Shown: positions 16,509 through 26,330, counted from the first letter of the stretch. The stretch is 50,594 nt of DNA from Betaproteobacteria bacterium (GCA_009923755.1 RFSW01000003.1:1-50594), one strand, 5' to 3'. Numbers and translations are program-made. Notes: generated by a model not told the origin, from the letters alone.

Positions 16509-19441
16509 TGGCGAAACGAGCAACGAGCAAAGCGGCCAAGGACAAGAAGGTCGAGGCGCTCACGCATGAGACCGCACGCCGCAAGAACATTCCAACCGCC
16601 GAGCATCAAAGTCTCGCTCAGCGGCAGGAGGAGATCGCGCCCGTCGGTCCGATCCGCTATTCGCGGGTCTATCCGCTGAAGGCCGGTACAGAGCGTCCGC
16701 GCGACAAGGATCTCGATCCGCAGATCATCTGGAACGGCGCGCGCATCCGCCTCTCCAAGGACCAGATCCGCCAACTTCAGGAGAAAGGCGAGGTCGAGAT
16801 CGGTGACGCCCAGCTCGTCTGGCGGGGCAAGGACAACCAAGACTGGTCCGACCTCGTGGTCACTGCGCCGCCGCTCTACATTCAGGAGAAGGTGCATCCG
16901 AAGGCGATCATCGACGACCTCGTACGGCAGTCGCAGCAGGCCAAAGCCGATAACGACGACATGCCGGACCTGTTCGCCGACTTCAACGGCCTGGCGGACC
17001 CGGAGGCCCGGACGGAATTCTACCAGCACAGCCAGCACTGGTCGAACCGCATGATCCTGGGCGACAGCCTGCAGGTGATGGCGAGCCTCGCCGAACGCGA
17101 GCATCTGCGCGGTCAGGTGCAATGCATCTATTTCGATCCGCCGTACGGCATCAAGTTCAACTCGAACTGGCAGGTCTCGACGCTCAGCCGCGACGTCAAA
17201 GACGGCAAGCAGACCGACATCAGCCGAGAGCCCGAGCAGGTAAAGGCCTTCCGCGACACCTGGAAGGACGGGATACACTCGTATCTCACGTACCTCCGCG
17301 ATCGTCTCACTGTGGCGCGCGACCTGCTGCACGACAGCGGGAGCATCTTCGTGCAGATCGGTGACGAGAACGTTCACCGTGTGCGCGCTCTGATGGATGA
17401 GGTGTTTGGTCCGGAAAACATCTGCTCGCAGATTACAGTAGTAAAAACAGCCTCAGCAACCTCAGAGCATTTGGCGGGCGTTTCCGACCACATCCTTTGG
17501 TATGCTCGCGACATCAGTCGTCTGAAATTTAGGCCCGTTTACAACTTAAAGCAGGTAGGTGGCGCCGGCAGCGGTCAATACACGCGACTGCAACTCCCGG
17601 ACGGCGTAAGAAGAAGTCTCACGAAAGCAGAATTAGCCGGGGACGAGCTTCCCTCTGGAAGTAAAGTATTCCGGCTGGACAACATGACTAGCCAGCGCCC
17701 ACCGGGCGACTTCCCTGTAGCAATCGCAGGGCGAGAAATTCGTCCTTCTAAAGGTTATTGGAAGACAGGCGAAGTAGGAATGCCGCGCCTCGGTCGCGCG
17801 GCTCGCCTTGAACTGGTAGGCAACACTCTCACCTACGTTCGCTTCATCGACGACTTCAGAGTCTTCCCGATAAATAATGTATGGACCGATACCGGAGCTT
17901 CCGGATTCGGTGATGACAAGCTCTATGTTGTCCAAACGATCGCCAAAATCGTCGAACGCTGCATCTTAATGGCGACCGATCCCGGTGATCTGGTTCTTGA
18001 TCCAACCTGTGGTTCTGGCACGACAGCGACCGTCGCGGAACAATGGGGACGTCGTTGGATCACGATCGACACGTCGCGCGTCGCGCTCGCCCTTGCCCGG
18101 ACGCGGCTCATGAGTGCGCGCTATCCTTTCTACTTGCTGGCCGATAGCAGGGAGGGGCGTGCCAAAGAACAAGACGTCTCAGGCAAAATCCAGCCCGATA
18201 CGCCCATTCACGGCGACATCCGGCAGGGCTTCGTCTACGAGCGCGCCCCGCACATCACGCTCAAGTCCATCGCCAACAACGCCGAAATCGACGTCATCTG
18301 GGAGGAGGCCCAGAAGACCCTCGAGCCGCTCCGCGCCGATCTCAACAAGGCGGTCGGCAAGACGTGGGAGGAATGGGAGATCCCGCGGGAAGCCGATCCC
18401 AAGTGGTCGGCGTCAGCCCAGGAATTACACGCGGCCTGGTGGGAGGCCTGGATCGAGCGTCAAAGGAAGATCGACGCCTCGATCGCCAAAGCCGCCGACG
18501 TCGAGATGCTCTACGACCGGCCCTACGAGGATAGAAGCCGCGTTCGCGTCGCCGGGCCCTTCACCGTCGAGAGCCTGTCACCGCACCGCGTCGTGCCGGC
18601 CGACGACGACATGCTCGCCGAGGAAATGAAGGCCGCTGATGGCAATCGGCGACGCTCCAAGATCATGGCGCCTCCGACGGATTTTGCGCAGATGGTGCTC
18701 GAGCATTTGCGCACCGCCGGCGTGCATCAGGCCGAGAAACGCGACACCATCAGGTTCACGTCGCTAACAGGTTGGCCCGGAGAGTACATTTGCGCCGAAG
18801 CGCACTTCCTCGAAGGGGAGACGCAGCGCCGGGCTGCTGTGTTTCTCGGCCCGGAATTCGGCACGCTGTCCCGCGTCGATCTGGTCGCCGCCGCACGCGA
18901 AGCCACCGAGGCGCGCTTCGACGTGCTGATCGCCTGTTCCTTCAATTTCGACGCTCATGCCTCGGAGCTGACCAGGCTCGGTCCCTTGCCGATCCTGAAG
19001 GCCAAGATGAATCCCGATCTGCACATGGCCGACGAGCTCAAGAACACGGGCAAGGGCAACCTGTTCGTCGTGTTCGGCGAGCCCGACATCGACATCCTCG
19101 ATCAGGGTAACGAGACGATCGTCGTGAAGGTCAACGGTATCGACGTGTTCGATCCCAACACCGGACAGATCCGCTCCAACGACGTCAAGGGTATCGCTGC
19201 CTGGTTCATCGACACCGACTACAACGAGGAGAGCTTCTTCGTCCGCCATGCCTATTTCCTCGGCGCGAACGATCCCTACAAGTCGCTCAAGACCGCCTTG
19301 CGCGCCGAGATCAATCCTGAAGCCTGGGAGGCGCTCTATCGCGACACCTCCCGTCCATTTGCGCGGCCGTCGACCGGGCGCATCGCGGTCAAGGTCATCA
19401 ACCACTTCGGCGACGAGGTGATGAAGGTCTATCAGGTCTGA
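16508..19441 (+). CDS. mod: Type III-like DNA methyltransferase (Mod, beta-class motif order)
   Basis: QCIYFDPPYGIKFNSNW early, DPTCGSGTTATVAEQWGRRWITID late; TAATG junction with the previous gene. Confidence 0.92.
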   Translation: MAKRATSKAAKDKKVEALTHETARRKNIPTAEHQSLAQRQEEIAPVGPIRYSRVYPLKAGTERPRDKDLDPQIIWNGARIRLSKDQIRQLQEKGEVEIGDAQLVWRGKDNQDWSDLVVTAPPLYIQEKVHPKAIIDDLVRQSQQAKADNDDMPDLFADFNGLADPEARTEFYQHSQHWSNRMILGDSLQVMASLAEREHLRGQVQCIYFDPPYGIKFNSNWQVSTLSRDVKDGKQTDISREPEQVKAFRDTWKDGIHSYLTYLRDRLTVARDLLHDSGSIFVQIGDENVHRVRALMDEVFGPENICSQITVVKTASATSEHLAGVSDHILWYARDISRLKFRPVYNLKQVGGAGSGQYTRLQLPDGVRRSLTKAELAGDELPSGSKVFRLDNMTSQRPPGDFPVAIAGREIRPSKGYWKTGEVGMPRLGRAARLELVGNTLTYVRFIDDFRVFPINNVWTDTGASGFGDDKLYVVQTIAKIVERCILMATDPGDLVLDPTCGSGTTATVAEQWGRRWITIDTSRVALALARTRLMSARYPFYLLADSREGRAKEQDVSGKIQPDTPIHGDIRQGFVYERAPHITLKSIANNAEIDVIWEEAQKTLEPLRADLNKAVGKTWEEWEIPREADPKWSASAQELHAAWWEAWIERQRKIDASIAKAADVEMLYDRPYEDRSRVRVAGPFTVESLSPHRVVPADDDMLAEEMKAADGNRRRSKIMAPPTDFAQMVLEHLRTAGVHQAEKRDTIRFTSLTGWPGEYICAEAHFLEGETQRRAAVFLGPEFGTLSRVDLVAAAREATEARFDVLIACSFNFDAHASELTRLGPLPILKAKMNPDLHMADELKNTGKGNLFVVFGEPDIDILDQGNETIVVKVNGIDVFDPNTGQIRSNDVKGIAAWFIDTDYNEESFFVRHAYFLGANDPYKSLKTALRAEINPEAWEALYRDTSRPFARPSTGRIAVKVINHFGDEVMKVYQV

Positions 19442-19443
19442 CG

Positions 19444-19863
19444 ATGAAGAAATCCAGCCAAGCCCCAACTGCACGTTGGACCGCCGGTCTTCTGGAAGCG
19501 CGTGCGCTGACCGTACGGCAGCCCTGGGCTTGGCTTATCGTCAACGGCTTCAAAGATATAGAAAACCGGGGCCGGCGGACACACTACCGTGGGCCCGTCC
19601 TGATCCACGCCGGACTGAACACGGATGAATTCAATGACGAGACCGCTGCGCGGATCTCGAAAAAATACGGCGTCGATATTCCGGAAACCTTGGAGTTTGG
19701 TGGCATCGTCGGAATCGCAGACATCGTCAGCTGTCACGATCGACATTCCTCGCCCTGGTATGTTCCAGGCAACTTCGCGTGGGAGCTCGCCAATCCCCGC
19801 CGATTGAGCTTTCGTGCCTGCACCGGAGCGCTCGGCTTGTTCAAGCCACACCTCGAGCCATGA
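19444..19863 (+). CDS. ASCH-domain-like protein
   Basis: ALTVRQPWAWLIVNGFKDIENRGRRTHYRGPVLIHAG. Confidence 0.85.
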   Translation: MKKSSQAPTARWTAGLLEARALTVRQPWAWLIVNGFKDIENRGRRTHYRGPVLIHAGLNTDEFNDETAARISKKYGVDIPETLEFGGIVGIADIVSCHDRHSSPWYVPGNFAWELANPRRLSFRACTGALGLFKPHLEP

Positions 19864-19935
19864 GAGGCTTCCGCAACTGACGTTTGATCGCTTCACTGTT
19901 CGACGGATGGCACGACAAAGTCCGGGAGCTGTTGG

Positions 19936-22062
19936 ATGGAATTCCGCATCGCAGACACCTTCACGAGCGCGCTCGGCAAGCTCTCCCGCGACGAGCAGAA
20001 GGCGGTCAAGACCTCGGCCTTCGATTTGCAGACGAACCCGACCAATCCGGGCCTCCAGCTTCACCGCATCGAAGCCTCGAAAGATCCCAATTTCTGGTCT
20101 GTTCGGGTCAACCGTGACATCCGCATCATCGTCCACAAGACGGCCCAGAGCTTCCTGCTCGCCTATGTCGATCATCACGACGATGCCTACAAATGGGCGG
20201 AGCGTCGGCGTATCGAGGCGCACCCGAAGACCGGCGCCATCCAGATCGTCGAGCTGCGCGAGCGCGTCTTGGAGCTGCCTCCACGACGTCCACAGCAACA
20301 GCCTCTCGATCTTCCGCGACCCGACGAGCTGCCGCTTTCCTCTTCTCGTTCGGCCAAATCACGTCAGCCCGCGCCAGTGCAGCCCTTTTTGGGCCTGTCG
20401 CGCGACGATCTCCTCTCGGTCGGTGTGCCGGAGGACTGGCTTTCCGACATTACGACAGCCACCGAGGACGCCTTCCTCGATCTCGCGCCCCACCTACCCG
20501 CGGAGGCCTCCGAGGCGCTGCTCGAGTACGTGGCGAGCGGCACCCTCAAGGCGCCGGCCCCAGTGGTCGTGGCCGACCCGTTTGCCCACCCGGACGCCCT
20601 GCGCCGCTTCCGTGTCGTCGACAATATCGAGGAGCTCGAGCAGGCCCTCTCCTATCCATGGGATCGATGGATCGTCTTTCTCCATCCCTCGCAGCGCGAC
20701 CTCGTCGAAAGGTCGTTCGCGGGTCCCGCTCGCGTCGCGGGCTCCGCCGGTACCGGCAAGACCGTAGTTGCCCTTCATCGCGCCCGCCGCCTCGCCAAAG
20801 ACCCGCAGGCGCGGGTGTTGCTCACGACCTTCTCAGAGCCACTCGCCTTTGCGCTCGAACGCAAACTGCAGATCCTGGCCGGCGAGCACGCCGAGATCGT
20901 ACCGCGCATCACGGTCGCGTCGTTCGATGGCATCGCAAGGGAACTCTACCAGCTTGTCCATGGCGGCAAGCCGGCACTCGCGCCCGACGACCTCGTGCGC
21001 CGCCTGCTGCTCAAGGCGGCAGAGGGCCGAGGAAGCCCCACTCTCACGGAGCGTTTCCTCGTCTCCGAATGGACCCATGTCGTCGATGCCTGGCAGATCA
21101 AGACTGCGTCCCAATATGCCGAAGTACCGCGGCTTGGCCGCAAGAATCGCATGGGTGCCAAACAACGGGACCGGTTGTGGCCGGTCTTCGAGCAGGTGCT
21201 CTCCGAGCTCGCGACGCGGGGCTTCGAGACCCAGGCGAGTGTCTTCGATGCTCTGACAGCGCACTACGCGGCGAGAAGCGAGAAACCGTTCACCCACGTC
21301 GTCGTCGACGAGGCCCAGGATCTCGGCGTCCCGGAGCTCAAATTCCTCCGCGCCATCGCACCTCAAGGAACCGATACGCTGTTTTTTGCGGGCGACCTCG
21401 GGCAGCGGATCTTCCAGCAGCCTTTCTCCTGGAAGGGCCTCGGCGTGGACGTCCAGGGCCGGTCCTCGACACTCAAGGTCAACTACCGGACTTCACACCA
21501 GATTCGCGAGGCAGCCGACCGCCTGTTCTCCGGCGCCATCGCCGATGTCGACGGCCGCCAGGAGGATCGTCGCGGAACCGTCTCGGTGTTCAACGGACCG
21601 AAGCCCGTCGTCTCGTTGCACGACACGCCGGACGAAGAAACCGCCGCCGTGGCCGCCTTCATCACATCGGCCCTGATCGACGGCACCAAGCCCGAGGAGA
21701 TCGGGCTGTTCGTTCGCACACGCGAGGCCATGCCCCGGGCTCGTGCAGCAGCGGCGCTTGCCGGTCTGGCCGTGGCCGAGCTGACGCCGCGCAAGGAAGG
21801 ACCCGTCAGTGCGATCCGCATCGGCATCATGCATCTCGCCAAAGGGCTCGAGTTCAAGGCCGTGGCGGTGATGGCCTGCGACGAGAACCTTCTTCCGCTG
21901 CAGGAGCGGATCGCGTCGGTCGCAGACGAGGTCGACCTGGACGACGTCTATGCGACGGAGCGACAACTTTTCTATGTTGCGTGCACGCGCGCCCGCGACC
22001 GCCTGCTCGTTACCGCCCTGAGACCCGGCTCGGAGTTCCTCGGGGATCTGTCTCCGGCTTAG
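19936..22062 (+). CDS. RelE/ParE-fold domain fused to UvrD-like SF1 helicase
   Basis: N-term FTSALGKLSRDEQKAV...PGLQLHRIEASKDPNFWSVRVNRDIRIIVH; C-term AGSAGTGKTVVALHRARRLA, VVVDEAQDLG, NYRTSHQIR, YVACTRARDRLLV. Confidence 0.9.
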   Translation: MEFRIADTFTSALGKLSRDEQKAVKTSAFDLQTNPTNPGLQLHRIEASKDPNFWSVRVNRDIRIIVHKTAQSFLLAYVDHHDDAYKWAERRRIEAHPKTGAIQIVELRERVLELPPRRPQQQPLDLPRPDELPLSSSRSAKSRQPAPVQPFLGLSRDDLLSVGVPEDWLSDITTATEDAFLDLAPHLPAEASEALLEYVASGTLKAPAPVVVADPFAHPDALRRFRVVDNIEELEQALSYPWDRWIVFLHPSQRDLVERSFAGPARVAGSAGTGKTVVALHRARRLAKDPQARVLLTTFSEPLAFALERKLQILAGEHAEIVPRITVASFDGIARELYQLVHGGKPALAPDDLVRRLLLKAAEGRGSPTLTERFLVSEWTHVVDAWQIKTASQYAEVPRLGRKNRMGAKQRDRLWPVFEQVLSELATRGFETQASVFDALTAHYAARSEKPFTHVVVDEAQDLGVPELKFLRAIAPQGTDTLFFAGDLGQRIFQQPFSWKGLGVDVQGRSSTLKVNYRTSHQIREAADRLFSGAIADVDGRQEDRRGTVSVFNGPKPVVSLHDTPDEETAAVAAFITSALIDGTKPEEIGLFVRTREAMPRARAAAALAGLAVAELTPRKEGPVSAIRIGIMHLAKGLEFKAVAVMACDENLLPLQERIASVADEVDLDDVYATERQLFYVACTRARDRLLVTALRPGSEFLGDLSPA

Positions 22063-22070
22063 GCGGTTAC

Positions 22071-23525
22071 CTACGCGACCTGCCGACCCGAATACCACTC
22101 CGGACCGATCACAACAAAGAAGCGCTCACTTCGGCCCGCATAGGTGCCGGTTCGCGTGTTGATGAGGAAAGCCTCCACCCAGTGCGCGCCGAGGTACAAA
22201 GTCTGTTCCCACCGCGACCCGTCGGAATCGCTGCTCTCGAACTGGCCCCTCAGTCCGTTCTGCGCAGCCGCTTCCTCCCCGGAGTTTACGACACGCCATT
22301 TGATCTGCCAGCCTGAGGGAATGCCTGAGGGCACGCGTGCCGAGAACCGCAACCATATACCCTTCGGCAGTACCACGCCCGAGGTGAAAGGGCGGATCGG
22401 TACGCCTCCGCGCTGTGCGTAAGCCGTCGCAGAGACCTCAACGCGCAACTGTCCAGATTTCGGCCAAGGCGGGCGGCTCACGTACGGCAGGTTGGCCGGA
22501 ATGCGTTCCAGGAGCGCCGGACCATGGCGGGACACCGCCGCCACCAGATCGGCACTCACGGATCGTGCCGCCTTCAGAACGACACCGGCGACGGAGGTCG
22601 CCTTCCCCACGACCTCGCTCTTGGCAAAGTCATCCCCGAAAACGCGTCGCCATTTCGCGATGCTCTCGTCGCGGTCGTTCTCGTTGTACGCGTCGTCGAT
22701 CCACAGCCGGTACTGTCGGATCTTGTCTCGGAAGTTGTCGTATGTCGCCTGATCCCAGTGCCTGTTGAAGTCCTCGCTCCGTAGCGCCGGATTTGTCACC
22801 GTCGGCATCAGCGGCCGGGCCTGCAGCCAGTCGTCGAGCAAACCGAAAATGGTTCTGAAAGCCGTGGGAACATCGGGATAGTAGAGGTCGCGTACTGTCG
22901 CATGCCAATCCTCCACCCGCTCGCCAAGCAGCGTGGCAAGCAGCACCGACTTCGCCGAGAACGTCCCCTTGATGTCCCGGAGATACTTGAAGAGCCGAGT
23001 CGTCTTCCGCAGCGCGTCGTTCCCGGCCACGATATTGCGACCCGCGAACCACTCCGCAAATCCCTCGCCGTCGGTCAGCTCGTAGGTATTCACTGCACGG
23101 TTGCACACCGCGTACCAGACATGGTTGTCGCGCTTCAACCGGATACAGACGACAAGATCGAGATGGAAATCGTTCGCGTAGTCGAGCGTCACGCAGCGTG
23201 TGTTACGCGTGGCGAGCGACTTGTACCGATCGCTGTCGCGAAACACCCGGTAGAGATCATCGATGTAGTCGCGCGGCTCCCATCCTTCGACGGAATCGAC
23301 GAGCACCAGCAGATCTGCATCGAAGTCCTTGCCGTTTGGCGGCTTGATGATCGTTTTGACCGCCCATGACCCCTGCCGCGAATAGCGCAGAATGCGAGCC
23401 CCGAAATCGCTGTTCGACAGGAAGTCCTCGATCGCATCGACACGGGCTTCGAGCAGGTCGATGCGGGTTGCGTTGAGGTTGACGACATCCCGCAGGAACG
23501 TCTCGAAATGCCCGACGAGCTTCAT
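22071..23525 (-). CDS. CBASS CD-NTase with AGS-C-like C-terminal domain
   Basis: GSWAVKTIIKPPNGKDFDADLLVLVDS, DYANDFHLDLVVCI; C-term WQIKWRVVNSGEEA...WEQTLYLGAHWVEAFLINTRTGTYAGRSERFFVVI. ATGA overlap with patatin gene. Confidence 0.88.
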   Translation of the reverse strand: MKLVGHFETFLRDVVNLNATRIDLLEARVDAIEDFLSNSDFGARILRYSRQGSWAVKTIIKPPNGKDFDADLLVLVDSVEGWEPRDYIDDLYRVFRDSDRYKSLATRNTRCVTLDYANDFHLDLVVCIRLKRDNHVWYAVCNRAVNTYELTDGEGFAEWFAGRNIVAGNDALRKTTRLFKYLRDIKGTFSAKSVLLATLLGERVEDWHATVRDLYYPDVPTAFRTIFGLLDDWLQARPLMPTVTNPALRSEDFNRHWDQATYDNFRDKIRQYRLWIDDAYNENDRDESIAKWRRVFGDDFAKSEVVGKATSVAGVVLKAARSVSADLVAAVSRHGPALLERIPANLPYVSRPPWPKSGQLRVEVSATAYAQRGGVPIRPFTSGVVLPKGIWLRFSARVPSGIPSGWQIKWRVVNSGEEAAAQNGLRGQFESSDSDGSRWEQTLYLGAHWVEAFLINTRTGTYAGRSERFFVVIGPEWYSGRQVA

Positions 23526-24532
23526 GCCTCCCTCCTGTCCGGCAACACGTAGCAAGGAACGAACGGCGCCGCCGGCTTCTCGAAGAAGACCCGCTGCAGA
23601 ACCGGAAACTGCTCGCGCGCCGTCGAGAACCCGAGCCCCTTGAGCTCGCCGATGACGCCCGCATCGTCCATGGCGTAGAGGTTCTCGGGCACCACATGGT
23701 CGATGCGGTAGATCGCAGTGCGGCTATGCGGATGACCCGTCAGCAGCATCGCGGTGCCCATCGACGACTTCGACTGGCCGTCCATCAGCAGCTTGATGGC
23801 CCGCACGCCAAGTGTGCCGATGCCGGCCGCTTTCGGAATCCGATACGTCTCCTCCAGGCACCCGAGGCTCAAAACGTCGAGTTCCTCTCCTTTCCACCCG
23901 AGCACTCCGACCGCCTCGATCACCGCCGGACCGACGGGATTGTTGGCCCACACCCCGCCGTCAACCAATCCGACGTCATTGGCCGTGATGTGCTCCCGGA
24001 AGAAAGTCGGCGCCGATGCCGTTGCAAGCGCCACATCCACCGCGCGATCGCAATAGTCCGTCAGAAGACGAGGATGATGCGCCGTCTTGTAAACGTAGAG
24101 ATTGCGAGCCGTCGGGTTCCACGCCGGGATCATGAGCCGCGTGCCCGACTCACCGAGCTGCCGAGCACCCAGCACGTCCTCGAGGGCAGACCGCAATCCC
24201 TCGGAGCCATATTTCGGGCGCACCAGTCGGCGCAACCCGCGTACCTTGCCGAGCGCGTAATCCACGAACGCGCCTCGCCCCTGACCGAAAATCACCGGTC
24301 CCCGCTCCGTATAAAGCCCGAGGATCTGACGCGCAGTCAGCCCAAGGCCAAGACCGAGAGCAATGATCCCGCCCCCCGAGGTCCCCGCGATCAAATCAAA
24401 ATACTGGCCGAGCGGTTTTCCGACCTTCTCCTCGATGGCCGCCAACACCGAAGCCGGATAGGTCGACAGCAAGCCGCCGCCGTCGATGCTCAAAATGCGC
24501 CGGACCTGCCCCGGCGATGGTTCGCCCGTCAT
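23522..24532 (-). CDS. capV: Patatin-like phospholipase, CBASS effector (CapV-like)
   Basis: ILSIDGGG, GTSGGGIIALGLG (GxSxG), LVDGGVWANNP. Confidence 0.9.
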   Translation of the reverse strand: MTGEPSPGQVRRILSIDGGGLLSTYPASVLAAIEEKVGKPLGQYFDLIAGTSGGGIIALGLGLGLTARQILGLYTERGPVIFGQGRGAFVDYALGKVRGLRRLVRPKYGSEGLRSALEDVLGARQLGESGTRLMIPAWNPTARNLYVYKTAHHPRLLTDYCDRAVDVALATASAPTFFREHITANDVGLVDGGVWANNPVGPAVIEAVGVLGWKGEELDVLSLGCLEETYRIPKAAGIGTLGVRAIKLLMDGQSKSSMGTAMLLTGHPHSRTAIYRIDHVVPENLYAMDDAGVIGELKGLGFSTAREQFPVLQRVFFEKPAAPFVPCYVLPDRREA

Positions 24533-24615
24533 GATCTACCCCCGAACCACGTGCACACGTCGCCCGCTCTGTTGACCAATCTGGGGGGTGCCGAGGCACC
24601 GATCAAGGGGATTGC

Positions 24616-24651
24616 TTTACAAAATTTGTGTATGATATGATGTTTTGTAAA
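24616..24651. promoter_or_regulatory. Inverted repeat/promoter between divergent CBASS and XRE-ImmA genes
   Basis: TTTACAAAA-N18-TTTTGTAAA; overlaps TTGCTT-N17-TATGAT (24613-24641). Confidence 0.7.
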
Positions 24652-24675
24652 CCGCGAGATTGATCGGAGATAGCC

Positions 24676-25749
24676 ATGATTGGCGCACGGTTGAAGACGG
24701 CTCGCGCGGCGTCTGGGTTGTCGTTGCGTGAACTTGAGCATCGAATTGGAAAGCGCGTCACAGCGCAGATGATCGGCAAATACGAGCGCGACGAGACGAT
24801 GCCGTCGTCCGACGTGCTGATGGTGCTTGCCGAGGCGCTCGGCGTGTCAGAAGAGTTCCTCCTCTCCGATGGCAATCTCGCGCTCGAAATGGTCGAGTTT
24901 CGCAAGAAAGCTGCCACGTCGGTGCGCGAGCAGGCCCAGCTCGAAGGTCAGACGTTGCACTTGCTCTCGCGTTATCTCGCCATCGAAGGCGTCCTTGGCT
25001 TGTCGAGCATCTGGGACAAGCCCAGGGAGGCCCCTTATCCAATTTCCGCGGTTGCCGACGCCGAGAGTGCGGCGAACGCCGTGCGCATCCATTGGGGCCT
25101 CGGTGTCGACCCTATCCCCTGCATTGTCGAGCTCTTCGAGGAACGCGGCGTCAAGGTGCTGTCCGTGCCCCTCTCCGACATCTCCGGCATGACGGCCAAG
25201 GTGCGTCGGGTGGCCGGCGAGCCGGTGCCCGTCGTCGTCGTCAGCCACAGCGACTGGTCCGAGCGCAAGCGGTTCACGCTTGCCCATGAGCTCGGCCACA
25301 TGGTCATGGATACGTCCTCGCTCGGCAGCGAGAAAGACGCTGAGCGCGCCGCTCACCGCTTCGCAGGCGCGTTTCTCATGCCAGCCGAAGCCCTCTGGCG
25401 GGAGATCGGCAAACGCCGCTCCTCCATCAGCCTCGGCGAGCTGTTGAGCCTGAAGCACCTCTTTGGCGCGAGCTTCCAGGCCATCACCTATCGTTGCCGA
25501 GACCTTGGCCTGATCAACGATCACCTCTTCCGCCGGCTCTTCCAGGAGTTCGGCAAGCGTGGCTGGCGCTCGGCCCCCTTCAAAGAGCCCGGCGCCATCG
25601 ATCCATCCGAGGAGCAACCCCGCCGCCTCGAGCGGTTGAGCTACCGTGCCCTGGCTGAGGGCCTCATCGGGGAAGCGCGTGCCGCCGAGATCATCGGCAT
25701 CTCCGTGCGCGATCTCAACGCACGCATGGACGCGGCGAGCACGAGCTGA
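24676..25749 (+). CDS. XRE HTH - ImmA/IrrE-type zinc metallopeptidase fusion
   Basis: N-term LKTARAASGLSLRELEHRIGKRVTAQMIGKYERDETMPSSDVL; C-term RFTLAHELGHMVMDTSSLGSEKDAERAAHRFAGAFLMPAEAL (HEXXH). Confidence 0.92.
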   Translation: MIGARLKTARAASGLSLRELEHRIGKRVTAQMIGKYERDETMPSSDVLMVLAEALGVSEEFLLSDGNLALEMVEFRKKAATSVREQAQLEGQTLHLLSRYLAIEGVLGLSSIWDKPREAPYPISAVADAESAANAVRIHWGLGVDPIPCIVELFEERGVKVLSVPLSDISGMTAKVRRVAGEPVPVVVVSHSDWSERKRFTLAHELGHMVMDTSSLGSEKDAERAAHRFAGAFLMPAEALWREIGKRRSSISLGELLSLKHLFGASFQAITYRCRDLGLINDHLFRRLFQEFGKRGWRSAPFKEPGAIDPSEEQPRRLERLSYRALAEGLIGEARAAEIIGISVRDLNARMDAASTS

Positions 25750-25753
25750 CGCC

Positions 25754-26245
25754 ATGGTGGTCCTCGTCTCGGATACCTCTGTTCTCATCGATCTGGAGCG
25801 GGGCAATTTGCTCGAGACCACGTTCGATCTTCCGTTCGAGTTCGTGGTACCCGACCTGCTCTACCGTCGCGAGCTACAGGCCTACAATGGCCCGCATCTG
25901 CTCTCGCTCGGCCTGCGGGTCGAGACCCTCTCCGAGACCGAGGTCTCGACCGCGACCGTTGCGCTCAGGGCCGAGCCGCGCCTGTCAACGCCGGACGCGT
26001 TCTCATTCGCACTCGCCCGGAGCCGGAACTGGCTCTTGCTGACTGGAGACGGCCCCCTGCGCTCCCTCGCCGGCCAGCATGGCCTTCGCCATCACGGGGT
26101 CCTGTGGATGCTCGATCAGATCGAGGGTCATGCACTCCTCGGTGCGGACGCGCTCCACGCCTCGCTGTCCCGGCTCATCGCCCATCCAAGGTGTCGTTTG
26201 CCGGCAATCGAGGTCAAGGAGCGCCTCCGGCGATGGCAGTCCTGA
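25754..26245 (+). CDS. PIN-domain-like protein
   Basis: VVLVSDTSVLIDLERGNLLE...TPDAFSFALARSRNWLLLTGDGPLRSLA. Confidence 0.75.
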   Translation: MVVLVSDTSVLIDLERGNLLETTFDLPFEFVVPDLLYRRELQAYNGPHLLSLGLRVETLSETEVSTATVALRAEPRLSTPDAFSFALARSRNWLLLTGDGPLRSLAGQHGLRHHGVLWMLDQIEGHALLGADALHASLSRLIAHPRCRLPAIEVKERLRRWQS

Positions 26246-26330
26246 TCGCCGTTCGCCTCGAGCCGCACCGGCGAGGTGGGGAATCTCGTCTGTCTTCGAT
26301 CTGTGTTCGAGATCCGCGCGGTCTCGTGTG

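Noticed and set aside
15525-17377. Long - strand ORFs (15525-16523, 16466-17377) opposite DUF4268 and mod
   Set aside because: Same antisense GC artefact; sense products match known families.
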